From: Pseudopyrenochaeta lycopersici
Lineage: Eukaryota > Ascomycota > Dothideomycetes > Pleosporales > Pseudopyrenochaetaceae
NCBI GenBank assembly: GCA_003313425.1
Contig: NHZP01000005.1
Location: 186,001-250,000, forward strand
Reading direction: 5' to 3'
Length of the DNA stretch: 64,000 bases
A model generated the notes under the pieces. That model had not been told where the DNA came from and did not search any database. It saw only the letters and a list, made by a program, of their open reading frames with translations. Shown in pieces: positions 23,856 through 36,439 of this stretch. The translations under genes and the position numbers were made by a program. Within the stretch, counting starts at the first letter, position 1, and each line of letters starts with the position of its first letter.

Positions 23856-26800
23856 ATGAAGCCGCGGGTAGCCGTTCTTTATCAGGAACTCGATCCACCA
23901 TTAATCAATGGCACGCAAAAACCTAGAAAACCCGGTGGTATGATCTTATCGTCTCCTTGCCTTCAACATGGAGCGAAGCCTCTGTGAGGCTGATGCGCGG
24001 GAATGCGTGTGCACTAACGGATATACTCGGCCCCAATGGCTGATTCTCAGTTTTTCTCCGAAAAAGGCCGTGCGAAGCACGGCCCTACTAGCTCAATGAA
24101 CAAACACGCTCAATAAACAATCCGACCACCTATTTCCCCAGCGCCATCAAAACACGCCCAATTTACATGAAATAAAATGCCAAAAGTCGAGAAGGAGGTC
24201 TCACCGTACATTCGCGACTGTCAAATTATCAAAAAGGCGGTCGTAGAGCTGCAGGGCGTGAGGCGGCCCAACGTCTCTACATACTATTAAGATCGCGGCA
24301 TCAGCCATCTACGCCAACGCCTACGCCGCGCACTTCTTAGTCGCAATAACAAGTTAACTTACTGTACCGCTAATAAAAAGCTATTAGATAAGCAAGATAG
24401 TGCCCTTAAACGTTTCTGAGATGCTATTAACGACGTTAGATTTAGTATTATAAAGGAGCTTGTACAGCAGCATGCTGACGCGCTGTTAGCTAAAGCCTAT
24501 AAAGGAGATAATAATCTGCCGCGCGTAGGCGTTAATTAGGCATCTCGCTAGCTTAACTCCTATATAAAAGTACTATAAGATAAAGGTAAAGCCTATTAAC
24601 TTAGCTTAAAAGTTAGCGCAGTCTCTAGACAGCCTTTAGGCGTAGTTTAACAAGTTATAAGTATATAAGTAACGCCTTACTATCTCTAACGCAAATAAGT
24701 ATAATATAGATAAAATAGGGATCTATATAGGTATTATAAAGGACTGTTACGTATATATAAGACGCAGGCGTTAAGTCCTTATACTAACTGCGACGAATTA
24801 AGAGCTTATTTCTATAGTAGAGTGCTGCTCTGCAGATAGCTAAGTTATCGCGCCTATACTTATTATTAAGGTAAAGTTAATCCTAGAGTAATAGGCAGTT
24901 AATTTACCTAATAATTACCTTATAAATATTACTAATAGTAGCTACGCTAACGACTTTACAGCTATAGACTAGATAAAGCACTTTAATAAGATAACTGCAG
25001 AGAGCGCCTAAGGCACATAGAGACTCCTCCTTATTAATAGCTATAGATCTTACCTTACGTCTAAGTTTACAAAGTACGCGGAGAGTAATTATATACAGCT
25101 CTTTACTCTCCCTCCGCACACTACTTATCTCCTCTAGCTACTTAACGTAGGCTGTTTTCAGCCTCTAAAGTAGTATTACGCTTAGACACTTAACTAGGCC
25201 TCTCGTACAGGCGCAACTAAAATTAGACGCTTAGATTTCTTAGTAACTCTCTTATAAATTAGAGGGTAGACATTTACGCCGCGTATAGTAAAGGGAGGCT
25301 AGCGTAAAACAGGCCTCTTACCCTTCTGCCTTAAGCAGATAATCACACCTCTAAGAGCTTAGGAGGCTGCCCGCGCTGCTAAGGAGGTAATTGTAACAGT
25401 GCAGAGCCCCACTACGCCAAATGGCCAAAAGTACATCAATACTAGCTCAACTGCTAGTACTGGGCTCTGTATCTAATATATAGGTGAGCTGTAACAGTAC
25501 CCCTCTCGGCAATCCGTTACAGTAATAGCAGCTGTTAACTGCGTACAGGAGCCCTCAACTCCTACTTAGCAGTTATCTAATAAGGAGGATGATAACAGTG
25601 TCCCTGCAGTGCTTAGGGGCCTCTCTCCTCCTACGCATAGTTAACTACTCCACTAGCTCCTAGGCGCTATAGGTACGCCTTTATTTATAGAGCTCTCTTA
25701 GCCTTTTTAAACGCCTTAACCCTGCTAGTTACCTAGTAATATAGGATAGAGTACACTAAAGATAATACGTACACTTAATTTATAAGAGAAAGCTGTTACG
25801 TATATACTAAGAAAGTAGCTGCTACGTAAGTAAGTAGAGGACGTAATTTTAACGCTTAAAGGTAGCTTAGTAATTACCTGTAACGTAGTAAGGCTAGAGT
25901 AAGCTCTCTACTAAATAAAGGCTGCTAAGCACGCCTGCGCTAAGCGTTATAGGCGTAATTAACGTGTAGTTAACGTTAGCAGAAGTCCTGTTTATACTAG
26001 AGATTACTGTAGGATAGCTGCAGAGAGGGTTATAAATAAGGCTGCTAAACAGGAAGCTGCTATCGCCGCGCGCTACTAAAAGGCGCTTATTAAATAATTT
26101 AATACTTAGAAGAAAATACTATTAAACATACGTAATTAGAGTAGAAAGTTAAGTTAGCGTTACTATAAGGGCTTACTTATTACGCGTAGCAGGTCTTATA
26201 TAACTGTATTTAATAGCCCTGTTATTAAAACTTTACTAGATAAACTAACGCGTTAGAAGTATAGAGTTAACGACCTAGCGCTAGCTAAGCGCTTCTAGGA
26301 TTTATATAAGAACTCTATATAAATATTAGAATAGAGAGGTAAGTTTATAGTAAGGTGTTCTATTATAGAGAGCTTAATTTTAGTACTTAAAGTCGCATAC
26401 GTTAACTGTAGTGGTATAGATCCTTACACGCAGCACCTGTAATAAAAAGGAGACGCACCTACGCTGCTATCTTTCTCTAAAGAAAAATAAGTAATAATAT
26501 AAGTATAGGATAGTTAGTTTTATATCCCTAAGACGTAGCTTAAAAATAGCCCTATTAGCAGCGATAACAAGGGCTACTTATCTCTTATTATAGAATTTTA
26601 TAACTATAACTCGCTAGAATAGCTAGACTAGGGCTGCGAGTAATAAATTAAGCGTTTAATAATATAATTACTATATAAAAGCTATTTTACGTCGTTTTGT
26701 TTATTAAGCGTGTTTGTTTATTGAGCTAGTAGGGCCGTGCTTCGCACGGCCTTTTTCGGAGAAAAACTGAGAATCAGCCATTGGGGCCGAGTAAAGGCTA

Positions 26801-27887
26801 CAAAGACTCCGGCGCAGACATAGCATACGCTTTGTCCCACGACCCCAACGTGTCCGTCATCACACCCTGCTCCTCGCCAGACCCACTTGAAGATCAGGAC
26901 TGGGTGTTCGGTGATACTGAATCGGGCATTTTAGCAGCAATTGCAAAAAATGCAACACATCTGTGGGCCAACACAATTCTTTTCGCCAACCACCCCTTGC
27001 AGACCTCAACACGTCTATCTGCCAAAGGTAAGGATCTCAGAATTATCGGACAACCACCAAAATTAGTTGAGCTTTTCGATGATAAGAGCTTTGTAAATGA
27101 TATGTTGCGAGCAAGGAAGAAATTCCGTCTACCAGACGCCAAAGTTGTAGGGAACAAGGAAGAGCTGGACAATGCTATGTCCGTTTGTGAAAATTTTCCC
27201 GTCGTTGCGAAGCCTGTACGAGGACGCGGCTCCCATGGAGTAAAAGTCTGCCAAAATGTCCTCGACCTACAACTCCACTGTCTAGATCTTTTTAACCAGA
27301 AATCTTCAGCAATAATTGAAGAATATCTTGCCGGACAGGAGGGGACTGTTACCGTTATGCCACCTTCTCAGATTGCCTCTATCGAGAGTAGAAGAGACTA
27401 CTGGGCCCTTCCCGTGGTTGAACGTTTCAACCATACCAACGATGTAGCGCCATACAATGGCGTCATCGCTGTGACACAGAACTCGAGACTAATCTCTGAT
27501 GACGAGCACCGCCGAGACCCAAGCTACGAAGAAATACAAAGGCAGTGTGTCGAAGTTGCTCGAATTCTTAAATGCACTGCGCCTATACGCATTGATGTAC
27601 GGCGACTTACGAAAGACAAAGCAAGTCCTTTTGCGCTGTTTGATGTAAATATGAAGCCTGTACGTAGGTGCTCTTTCGCAGGATCCAACGGCTTCATGGA
27701 GTGTTACTAATAATTTGCATAGAATATGACTGGCCCCGGTAGGAATGGTAGGGAAATGCAGGCTAGTCTTACTGCAATAGCTGCGGCAGGGATCGGATGG
27801 GATTACCCTGCTTTGTTGTTGAAGATTTTGGAGTCGAGTGAGACATTATGCGATCTACAGAATGTCATGGTTCCTGTGAGGACATAA
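23856..27887 (+). CDS. ATP-grasp protein, D-Ala-D-Ala ligase-like; intron 1 holds a transposon
   Basis: Exons are 23856-23937, 26797-27659 and 27723-27887 (369 residues). They join in frame as ...KPGG|YKDSGAD... and ...NMKP|NMTGPGR.... ATP-grasp features: the glycine-rich KPVRGRGSHGVKV loop (about residues 140-155), EEYLAGQEGTVTVMP, and the metal-binding DVNMKPNMTGPGR block completed only after splicing intron 2 (27660-27722, branch TTACTAA). The family ligates a carboxylate to an amine through an acyl phosphate; the fungal substrate is unknown to me. Intron 1 (GTATGA donor at 23938, CACTAAC branch site at 24011-24018, AAG acceptor) is swollen to 2.86 kb by a Fot1-like element inserted at TA, between branch site and acceptor. 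All exon sequence is open. An in-frame ATG at 23745 would add an Arg-rich, mitochondrion-like leader. Whether it still splices is unknown. Confidence 0.82.
24026..26791 (+). mobile_element. Fot1/pogo-like DNA transposon, RIP-mutated, inside an intron
   Basis: The element is 2,766 bp, with terminal inverted repeats of about 95 bp (24026-24120 and 26697-26791) differing by only a couple of transitions. They begin CTCGGCCCCAATGGCTGATT and the element is flanked by TA on both sides (24024-24025 and 26792-26793), as Tc1/mariner-pogo elements are. Each repeat contains a perfect GGCCGTGC-GAA-GCACGGCC hairpin. The first ~300 bp are hardly mutated; the interior is AT-rich with many TAG/TAA stops. Confidence 0.92.
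24177..26090 (+). pseudogene. Pogo/Fot1-type DDE transposase remnant
   Basis: It opens with ATG at 24177 (MPKVEKEVSPYIRDCQ...), consistent with a helix-turn-helix N-terminus. The catalytic half lies in a different frame from about 24600 on, so at least one indel occurred near 24615. DDE superfamily landmarks are visible: YNIDKIG near 24700 (the normal glutamate now Lys), LLLINSYRSYL near 25030-25060 (the catalytic Asp now Asn), and YLL*LLNVGCFQPLK near 25130-25170 (the third Asp now Asn). All three changes are G-to-A transitions expected of RIP. The enzyme is dead. The 3' end is approximate. Confidence 0.85.
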
Positions 27888-29744
27888 GTATTGAGTTCAT
27901 CCTGCTACACGACAATGTCCATTGTTGAGAAAGCTTAGCTCAAGGAATAGGAATCCTTCAACCTTTTTCCTTTGTTATGTGAGAGATGCTCTATCCTCGC
28001 TTTCTCCCCTAATTAATATAAAGGAAGCGCGAACGTTACGACAAACACCTTTTTTGGAACCGTATGCGCTTTGTCTGTCTCATAATTCGCGTAGAATCCC
28101 CACCACCAAGTCAAAACCAGTTCGAGTATCTCGAGGCCTTAGCGATAGCTACTCCCAAATGTACAGCGATGCAGGCCGCCAGGACCCGCGGTCACCAGCC
28201 TTTAGTAGGTCTGACTTTGCTTTCTCTACATAGATCGAAGTCAATGGCTTAAGGCTTTCCTCTACCGTATATTCTCTTTCTCGTTCCTTCTGAGAACAGC
28301 GGCACCAGTACATGCTGTCATCCCATTTTTCAAAATTAAATTCTGCACGCTGTCGAGATATGTAATACCACCGTGTTACCCGAAAACCGACGTGTTGAAA
28401 CAGCGGGTCATAGTCTCCCGAAGTCGGTGTAGTGGCATGAACTTCCGTTTTGGATCCCCAATAATTGTTCAGCCGCCCAGCGTGCTTTCGATAGAACGTT
28501 ATTCCTGCGGTTTATTTCTACTAAATTGGATGAATTGTCTGTAGCCCCTCACTTAAAGTTGGTGCTAGTCGAGTCATCATGACTGATATGGCAATGCTCA
28601 AGTTCTGTTTCTGCATCTTTCAGAACTGAGAATTCGTGGCAACCAGCTCGCTCATCTCGGAGAATACCAGCCCCTAGACAGACTTCGAACGGCGACCGTC
28701 GCCGTCACATTCTTGTTTCAGAACGATCACTAGATCAATCAGCACTCCGATGGGACCTTTGGGTATGTGACATTGGAACCACATAAAGAAAACATGTATT
28801 GTCGTATCTGAATTGTCGCACGGATATGACTAAGGAACGAAGCGAAACTTCTACTGAACAGTCTTCGGAAGAAAGTAAAGAACTGCTGCGTTCGATGCAT
28901 AAACATAACTTCCGTTGCGTCCAATCTCAGCAAGAAGGATTGTATTAAATAGGGTAAACTCTTGGTTTAAAGGCAATAAAGACATACTGATATTTCTTGC
29001 TTAAGTTAGCCAACCAATCGGTATTCGACGACCGATTCTAGCGGCCTTTCAACTTCTACATTTGGCTGGTCTGTGAGGAACTACGAGATCAGCGGTTTTT
29101 AAGATGTAAACTATGGATTTATAGCATGGGTCGGTAACTTTCTGCTTCACACTGAAATTTCTTCATACATTCCACATGGCTCTAAGGAGCTATGACTACT
29201 AAGAGCATACTCTTTATTGAGTAAGATTATCTAGAGCTTACCCCACTAATCAGCCACAGGCTGATGAATACTCAATACAGTAGCAACGTGCAATTTCTGC
29301 TCTACAATCTTCTGCTGTTAAATACATCTGACGTGCTATTATAGGCAAATTGACTATTAGGATTGATAACCTCATCTGCTTCGCCATTACATACCTATTT
29401 CGACTTATTGCTGCTGATGTCCCTTTAATTCGATTATCCATCAGTGCCGCCGTATTCAATGGCCTTCTTCGCGTATGGAGTGTCAGGGGTCGTCAAAGTC
29501 AAATCCTACGCTAGTTATCAGTGCCTATCAATCCACATGAGCCTTCTTTGTCCTTGATTGAATATCTATTCTATCATAGTTGTTTGAGGTATAATCCTGA
29601 TTGACATAATCCTGATTGACTTCTTGTTTCGCAGTTCAGTAAGCTAAAGCAATTATTCATAGATTATACTAGATAAGAATTAAGCCATATTTACGAGCAT
29701 GACAGAGCATTTATTCGCGGATCACTCCATCTCTGAACCATGGC
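27888..29744. other. Intergenic, no gene supported
   Basis: About 1.86 kb lies between two convergent genes. Frames at 27922-28233 (+) and 29250-29459 (-) show no domain and no codon pattern that convinces me. Composition is normal, so RIP is not the reason. It may hold old, unrecognisable repeats. Confidence 0.4.
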
Positions 29745-32700
29745 TTAACAACGCTTCTTCGTAAACGAACTCCCAGGCCAACCTTGATGCGTATCTCTAG
29801 CTTCAACATAGTCTCCAGCGACTACCAGCGTATGCTCTAGCAGACACGCATCCTCTCCGATGCTTGCTCCGGATAGCAGTCTGGAACCAGTCCGTAAGAC
29901 ACTACGATCTCCAACCTCGAGCTTATTCAATTTGAACTGCCCCCTAGAATTTATGTGCGACACAAGACTAGCATTATCCACGGTAACCCTGTCCCCTAAT
30001 GTAAGCAAATCAGGTTCGGTGAAGAAGAGCGACGGCTTTCCATTGGCGAACAATGCACAATCCCTCCCTATGGAAGCCCCCAGTGCCCGGAAATACATGA
30101 CTGCGTAGTGTGTACATGTTAAGAGATTCAAAATACCGATATTACGATAACAATTTCGTCTCACGCGTTCAATAGTGAGGAATATCTGCCATCGTTGACA
30201 GTAGCTACTCTTATCCCAGTCGTAGGATCCCGGAGAGCGACGGCCCATAAGAGACCATTTGGCTCCTACAACGAACAAAAGGGCAAAGATAGCCTGGAGG
30301 GTGCTCACGACCGCGATGCTTGCAGTGAGGGCAGCATGGATGGAAAAGGGCCGATACCACGCTCCTTTTCGGAAGCCTCGTGGGTCGAAGTGGAGTACAA
30401 TGGCGATAGTCTTCATCGCAACTATTGTGCTAGTATTCCAGTATAGCGAAACACACATGGTCGTAATAATAGAATAGCAGATGATGGAAGGTATACCAAG
30501 TACGTGATAATCTGCTCGGCCTTCGTAAAACGCCCGGCCGAAGGGTGTCGATGACTTGTGGCCACCCTTTGTGTTCACGTTGGTGTTGTCGTCATGACCT
30601 TTGTGATCGAGACAAACGCATTCACCGTCCTTACTGCCCACCCAAACTGTGTACGAAGGATATAATCCATTCCGTTTCGTCAGTGCACCAGATCCTAGAA
30701 CTGTGCCTTCTCCGATCCTTGTTCCGGCTTGGATAACAACGCGATCTGCCACCATGCAACCATCCGCCAGAGTTATTTTGGCGCTTCCAATCTGATCCGA
30801 AGTAACAAGATGTGCTCGGGAACCAAATACAACGTCGTTTCCGATTTCAAGAAGTTCAAAATCTTGCATCGATGGGCCAACACCTGGCCAATAGACCCTT
30901 TTGCCGACGCGTCCGCCTAGTGCGCGTACAAGAATGGAAACGATTTCATAGTGAGAGCCGAATAAAGCAGCCAATTCGCTGAGATCACCATCCGGAACTA
31001 AGCGTTGCTGTAATGTGGTTCGTAGCCTTTGCATCTGGCTTCTGTTGATCATGGACGTTTCAGTCTTCACAGGCCCACAAATCCAATTGCTGTCCATGAC
31101 CCTCTTTACGAGTAATATGAACATAAAAAGAGTGATAGGACCAAAGATATCACCAGAGAGTCGAGCGATGAAGTGGTACGCTATCCTGTTGGGGTATGTG
31201 TACCATTCCGCTATAGACCCAATGTGGTCAGGGTGGCGTTCCTCGGGAAAAGAAGTCAAGACCATTCCAACGAGTCCTGCAAGGCTAGGCAAACGTCGGA
31301 CAATCCAGGCCATTGTAGTTACAGGCTCAATAACCAAAAGGCGCAAAATCCAGTGCGGATAAGTCATGTTAGTAGTAATGAGATCACGGTTGCTTTCATT
31401 TGCCTCGCTTATCTCCCAGCTTGAAGAGTTGGGCCCGATGCAGGTGGCGTTTGGTAACACAGTTCCAGGAGCGACAATAGAACCCAACCCAATGGTACAT
31501 TTTTGTCCAATCGAGATACGGGAGAGAAACATTGATGTGTTCCTCTCTGCTGCGAACGGACGGCAAATGCACTGCTTGTCGAGAATTGTATCGTCTCCAA
31601 TATCAATCAAGTCGTACTCTCCCAGCTGTGCTTTTTCATGGATAGTCACGTTCTTTCCTATTTTTGCCCCAAGTAATCGATAGTACAGTTGTTGAGACCA
31701 TGTATAACGGTTAAAAACACCCTTAGCATTTTTCTTAGTACTAAGCTGAGGCTTGAGGATAAATATACGTACCTTGCCACAAATTTGAAGTGTCTTCTGA
31801 GTGAGCCACCAACGATTATGATAGGATGACCACATAGGATAGATTCCTTCTTTATAACGCCCGATGATGACCCATTTGGTTAGGATTCCAACAATTGGAG
31901 CAATGATAGACACGACAGTGGAGCTTCCTAAAATGACCAGGACTAACAGAAGAAGTCTGCCTTCAATCGGCTTCGCTAGAGAGAGCCTTGAGACCTTGGC
32001 CATGCCGTACAAAAAAAAAGTCCACCACAACGCCACGCGCTGCGGATAGACAATTATAATGGGTAGTAGGTGGAGTAATAGTACAAGAGGCCTCGTCGAA
32101 CTGTATACTTGGGCGCATCCCGGAAGTGTATCTTTTTTGACTTCCATAAGCGGTTCCTTTTGCGTTGTTTCAAACTGTTCTTCGAGTCCAGACTGAACAA
32201 GATTTGTAAGATCCTCAACCTTAGAGTTGGCGAACAGAGTATCAATCGTCAGGCGCATTTTATACCGCCGTCTTAGAAGGGAGAGCAAGCGACCTGCGCC
32301 CAGACTATCACCACCGGCAGCGAAGAAATCTGTGTTCAAATCCATATCACGGGGCGAACAAGACAAGACTGAGGCAAACATGTCGATTATATCGGCCGTG
32401 ATCGAGGTATCCGATGTCCCCTCGTCGCGCCCATTTTGCTGTGTGCTCATGTATTCAAGGGCGGATGTGTCTACGAATCCATCTTTGTCGTAAGGTACTG
32501 GTTCATTCATGAAGATGATTTTGGATGGTACAAGGTATCCGTGGACCTCTTTGCGCAAGCGAATTTGCAAGGTGGATGATGCTTTTTGCTTCTCGGCATC
32601 TCCAATTTCTGTATAACCATGATCTCCAAAAATAAATGCCTCCGGAAGGCCGTCATGCTCATTGATACGAACCAAGACGTCAATATTCGCATCAAATATC

Positions 32701-34692
32701 TTTATGAGCTTAGATGCAATAAGATTGCAGTCCATGTCGCAGTTTGTCTTGGAGATCTTGATTGTTAAGTCGGTCTCCGGCGGCGGGCAAATTGCCTCGA
32801 AATAACGATTTGCAACTTTTGTGGTTTCAGTTACAGCGTCCATATCCATTCTTTCACTGAGCTTGATGCGAAGCACCTTATTTCTCGCTCTAGGTATTCC
32901 TTTCATGTAGACTATGACGGTGGGCCATTTGGTGGACTGGAGAGAGCTTTTTATTGCTTCGTACAATTGTTCGAAGCTAGGTCGTGGCTTTCCGGCCGGA
33001 ACGACAAGTACAACTCCAACAACTTCTTGGAGCATATGATGCGGCATGGAGAATGCTAGAGTTTCTGAAACACAGCCGTAGATCGTAGAGTTAGGATCAT
33101 TAGAGGCGGATAAGATGGCTTCCTCAATTTCGAATGGTGATAGTAATTCTCCGCCTCGATTAATGACTTCCTTGCTCCGACCGGTGATATATAGGTATCC
33201 GTCGGCATCCAGATATCCTATGTCTCCTGTATCAAACCATCCATTTTGTTTGGACGTATCACATTCAATTTTGTGGTCTTTAATATAACCAGGAAATACA
33301 GGTAATCCACGAACACAGATGTTTCCTTTAAGGCCAGGGGCAAGGACAACGCGGTTCGCATCTTGGATCGAGATCTCAGGACCAACGGAGATACCAGATG
33401 TTCCGGGTCGGTTTAGAGTGTATGTCAATGGTGGAGAAGCGATTGGCATGCATTCTGTCATTCCATAGCTTGGCAATACCGTACTCCCTCGGAAGGTATC
33501 ACGGAGCTGAGTTGCCAGTGTGGGAAGCAACCCTCCTGCAGCATTGCACACCAGTCTTATGTGACTATTGTCAACAGCATCCTGGCGATTGTATGCTTCG
33601 GCAAGAATGCTTGCATGCATCGAGGGTGAGGCATAGTACCATGTTGGATTTTGGTCACCTTCGATAATGTCCCAAAACAAATTTGGGTCGAATGTAGAGC
33701 AGCAAATTGTTGAACCTCCTGCCATAATGGGAGCAAAAAGATTCCGAACAATGCCCCCACTTTAACTCAAATTAGTATGCTGCTGGGACAATCAGGAGAT
33801 AAACCTACATATGGTGCAGTGGCATCATATTAAGACACCGTTCGACTTCCGTGAGTCCCCAAGAATCAATCACGAAAGCGACCCCAGCGACCAAAGCGTG
33901 TATTGTTATAGGTACAAGTTTCTTTGTACCACTTGTGCCGCTTGTGAAAAGAACAATTGCAATATCGTTGGCTCTATTTGGCATTGGTGGAATCGATTCC
34001 TGCTCGAGTAATTCATTATGGTCGCTGCGATGGTCCATGCGAGCTATAGTAAAAGTGTTCTTCTTAGCTTCCACGACAAAAACCTTGATTCCTGCTTGAA
34101 TAATCCACTTCGCGCCTCTCAGTTGAAGATTTTTTGCGTCAGCTTCAGTAACCAAGATTGCTGCGGCGTGTACGCGCTCGACATCGGCCCTGAATTGTTC
34201 CGGACCACATTTAGGTGTCATAGGAGCCATGGTGTAATATGTTGCGACAGCTAAGCATGCTAAAGCCATTGTTGTTCCGCTTGGTAGTGCCACAACCACC
34301 CGGTGCTTTCCTGGACGAAGTCTGAGATCGAAATTATTCACAAATCGGTACAGGTCTCGGTGTGATATTGATCTCTCTGGTTTCTGAGGATCGATGATCG
34401 CAATTGTGCTTGAATCTGGCACAAAAAGCGCTGTCAAGCCCCCGTATATTGTCTTGACCTGTTCGAACAGCTTATCGATTGCATTCCGATAAGATACATT
34501 ACGCCCATTCTTTGCGTCTTCTGGAAGAGCTTTGTAGAGCTTTTGAAAGGTGATAATCAACTCGAACACTGGCCAACAGCCCTTATGTGAGTCAAGAAGA
34601 CGCGAAAGTTCCTCGAGAGTGGATAGGTCAATAGGAGTCTGCTTCAGAAGGCTCTGTACCTCGCTAATGGTTGGAGGAATTTTGCTCAGCAT
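29745..34692 (-). CDS. NRPS-like synthetase, Pls (epsilon-poly-lysine synthetase)-like architecture
   Basis: Two exons, 33809-34692 and 29745-33759; the 49-bp intron restores ...MPLHH|IGGIVRN.... Length is 1,632 residues. Domain order: adenylation domain (core LFTSGTSGTKKLVP, about residue 250-265; SYGMTE about 390; GWFDTGDIGYLD about 470; GRSKEVINRGGE; C-terminal Lys region); a second, partial AMP-binding-like C-terminal segment; a carrier domain with FFAAGGDSLG near residue 775; then from about 860 about six membrane spans alternating with three hexapeptide-repeat left-handed beta-helix modules (LGAKIGKNVTIHEKAQLG; LGGRVGKRVYWPGVGP; LGASIGRDCALFANG). No canonical condensation or thioesterase domain is seen. 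The same A-T-TM layout with three tandem modules is known from the homopolymer-forming synthetase Pls and the NRPS terminal domain TIGR02353. The product cannot be read from sequence. Its 3' neighbour is the convergent ATP-grasp gene. Confidence 0.85.
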
Positions 34693-36439
34693 TGTGGGCT
34701 TCTGTAAGATTGTAAGGTTGATAATTCATCCAGCTAGAGTGGGCAAGCATACAAGAGAGACTTTGGCCTTTATGACATGTTGATGAAGTTTTCGATGTAA
34801 ACAGTCGTGTGAAAACAGATGCAAACAGCTTCCTAGAGGACGAGTTGTGTACTACTAATTACGTCAGGCCGTCTGTGATTAGCTGGGAGAGGGGAATTAC
34901 CGTTTCTAGACTAGCTGTTCTGGTGATACGTTATTTCTTTATGTTGTATAGTGAGTTGAGAAAGATGATAGCACAAGCACGGATAGCCACATTGATTTTC
35001 CCAAGGATGTAGTCTAGATACTAATCCTGGGCTCAAGCGCCGAGGGCAATGACTTTTGTGCTTCCCTCATGACACGCCGCGCATAGAAGAGATAACCTTC
35101 GAGATGATCGGACTTTTCAATCAGGGGATTTCTAAATCATACCCTTGGTAGCCCTGAATATTGTAATGACCTGAAAATGCTCCTATACATGGGTTGAGCC
35201 ATATGCTTAGCCACGGAAAAGGGCGGACTTAGAATCGAAAAACTAAAACAATCTATCTGACCCAAATTTGTATTCAAAATTGTACATCTTTTTTGTTCAG
35301 GTCGTCAAGTCAAGACTGTCTCGAACCGTTCAAAGTTTCGGTGTTCCCAGTATGGTTAGCGATTTGATGATCCTTCATCTATATCCTTGTCAGTTTGGTA
35401 ACGCTGCGCTCGTAGCTTGAGTCAGTCAACAGCTCGGCGGAAAGACAAGATTGGTCAATCGTTTTGGCTACCATGTGCGTTCTATTCATATAGATTCCCG
35501 GTAAACTGCCGTTCAGGGATGCGTCAGGGGTCGTTACTCTTTTTACAATACGTAAAAGCTCCTAAGTCCACTTGATTTAGCCCACTTCCAAGGAACATCC
35601 TAATCCAAAGCCGCTTTGCAGTCTCAGTCATTATACACATGAGGCTACTCCGTGTCAGAGAAGGTGTGTGTGGTCATGGGGTCGCGTCAGCACCTGCGCA
35701 ATGGTGACTTTGTTTTCTCAACATCGGTGGCTAGCGATCGTTGAATTCCTTGAAAATAGCTTGCGTGGCTCCCATCTTAACAGAGGCTTCTCTATATTTT
35801 GGGTCTAAATCGGCCATGGAGCGTGCTCAGTGTATCGAATTCTCTCGTTTCTAACACGTCTCCTGCGCAAGTTGAATCAAATCAGCTGCATCTTAGCGAG
35901 GGCTTTCAAACACGTTTGCCGTGTGCTCCTAGGCATAAATGTGGCTTTATTTCGTCGCATGCCTCGGTGCTCTCAAGATCCATGAGATTAAGCACTGTAT
36001 TTCAAACTTGATGATAGCCTCTCAGCTCCAGCGTCATACCATCCACATCGCATGAGCTAGCCATCGTACATTGGCTAGAAATTAAAGCGCTGAACAGGAA
36101 CTAGAGATTTGAATTCCATCTTAACACCAGGCTACATACCGTTAATCGCCCAATAAAGACTCAAGCGGCTTCGCACTGCGGATCGCGCGGTGGAGCAAGA
36201 CAACACGCCGATATGATCAAGATTTATAGGGCAAAGATGCCTGGTCCTGCTCTACATCACAGGCTGTCACATCGTATTAGAGTGTCTGTAGATTTTTCCT
36301 AGTTCAATGTTTTGCGTCTTACTTCAAATGTAACGCAAGCCATGAAATGAGAGGATGTAAGGCTCAGGGCAGTGATAAGATAGGAGAGAAGCAGACAAAT
36401 TAAATCAGTTGTAGACTCTCTCTAATTTTAGTAAGCTAC
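34693..36439. other. Intergenic, no gene supported
   Basis: This contains the promoter of the NRPS-like gene at its left end. Short frames (34809-35012, 35799-36011, both +) have no recognisable domain. No repeat ends or RIP signature were seen. Confidence 0.4.

Noticed and set aside
29490..35540. Shared short string (GTCAGGGGTCGT) near 29490 and 35525, as if flanking the NRPS-like gene
   Set aside because: Only about 12 bp match, flanks differ, and there are no inverted repeats; most likely chance.
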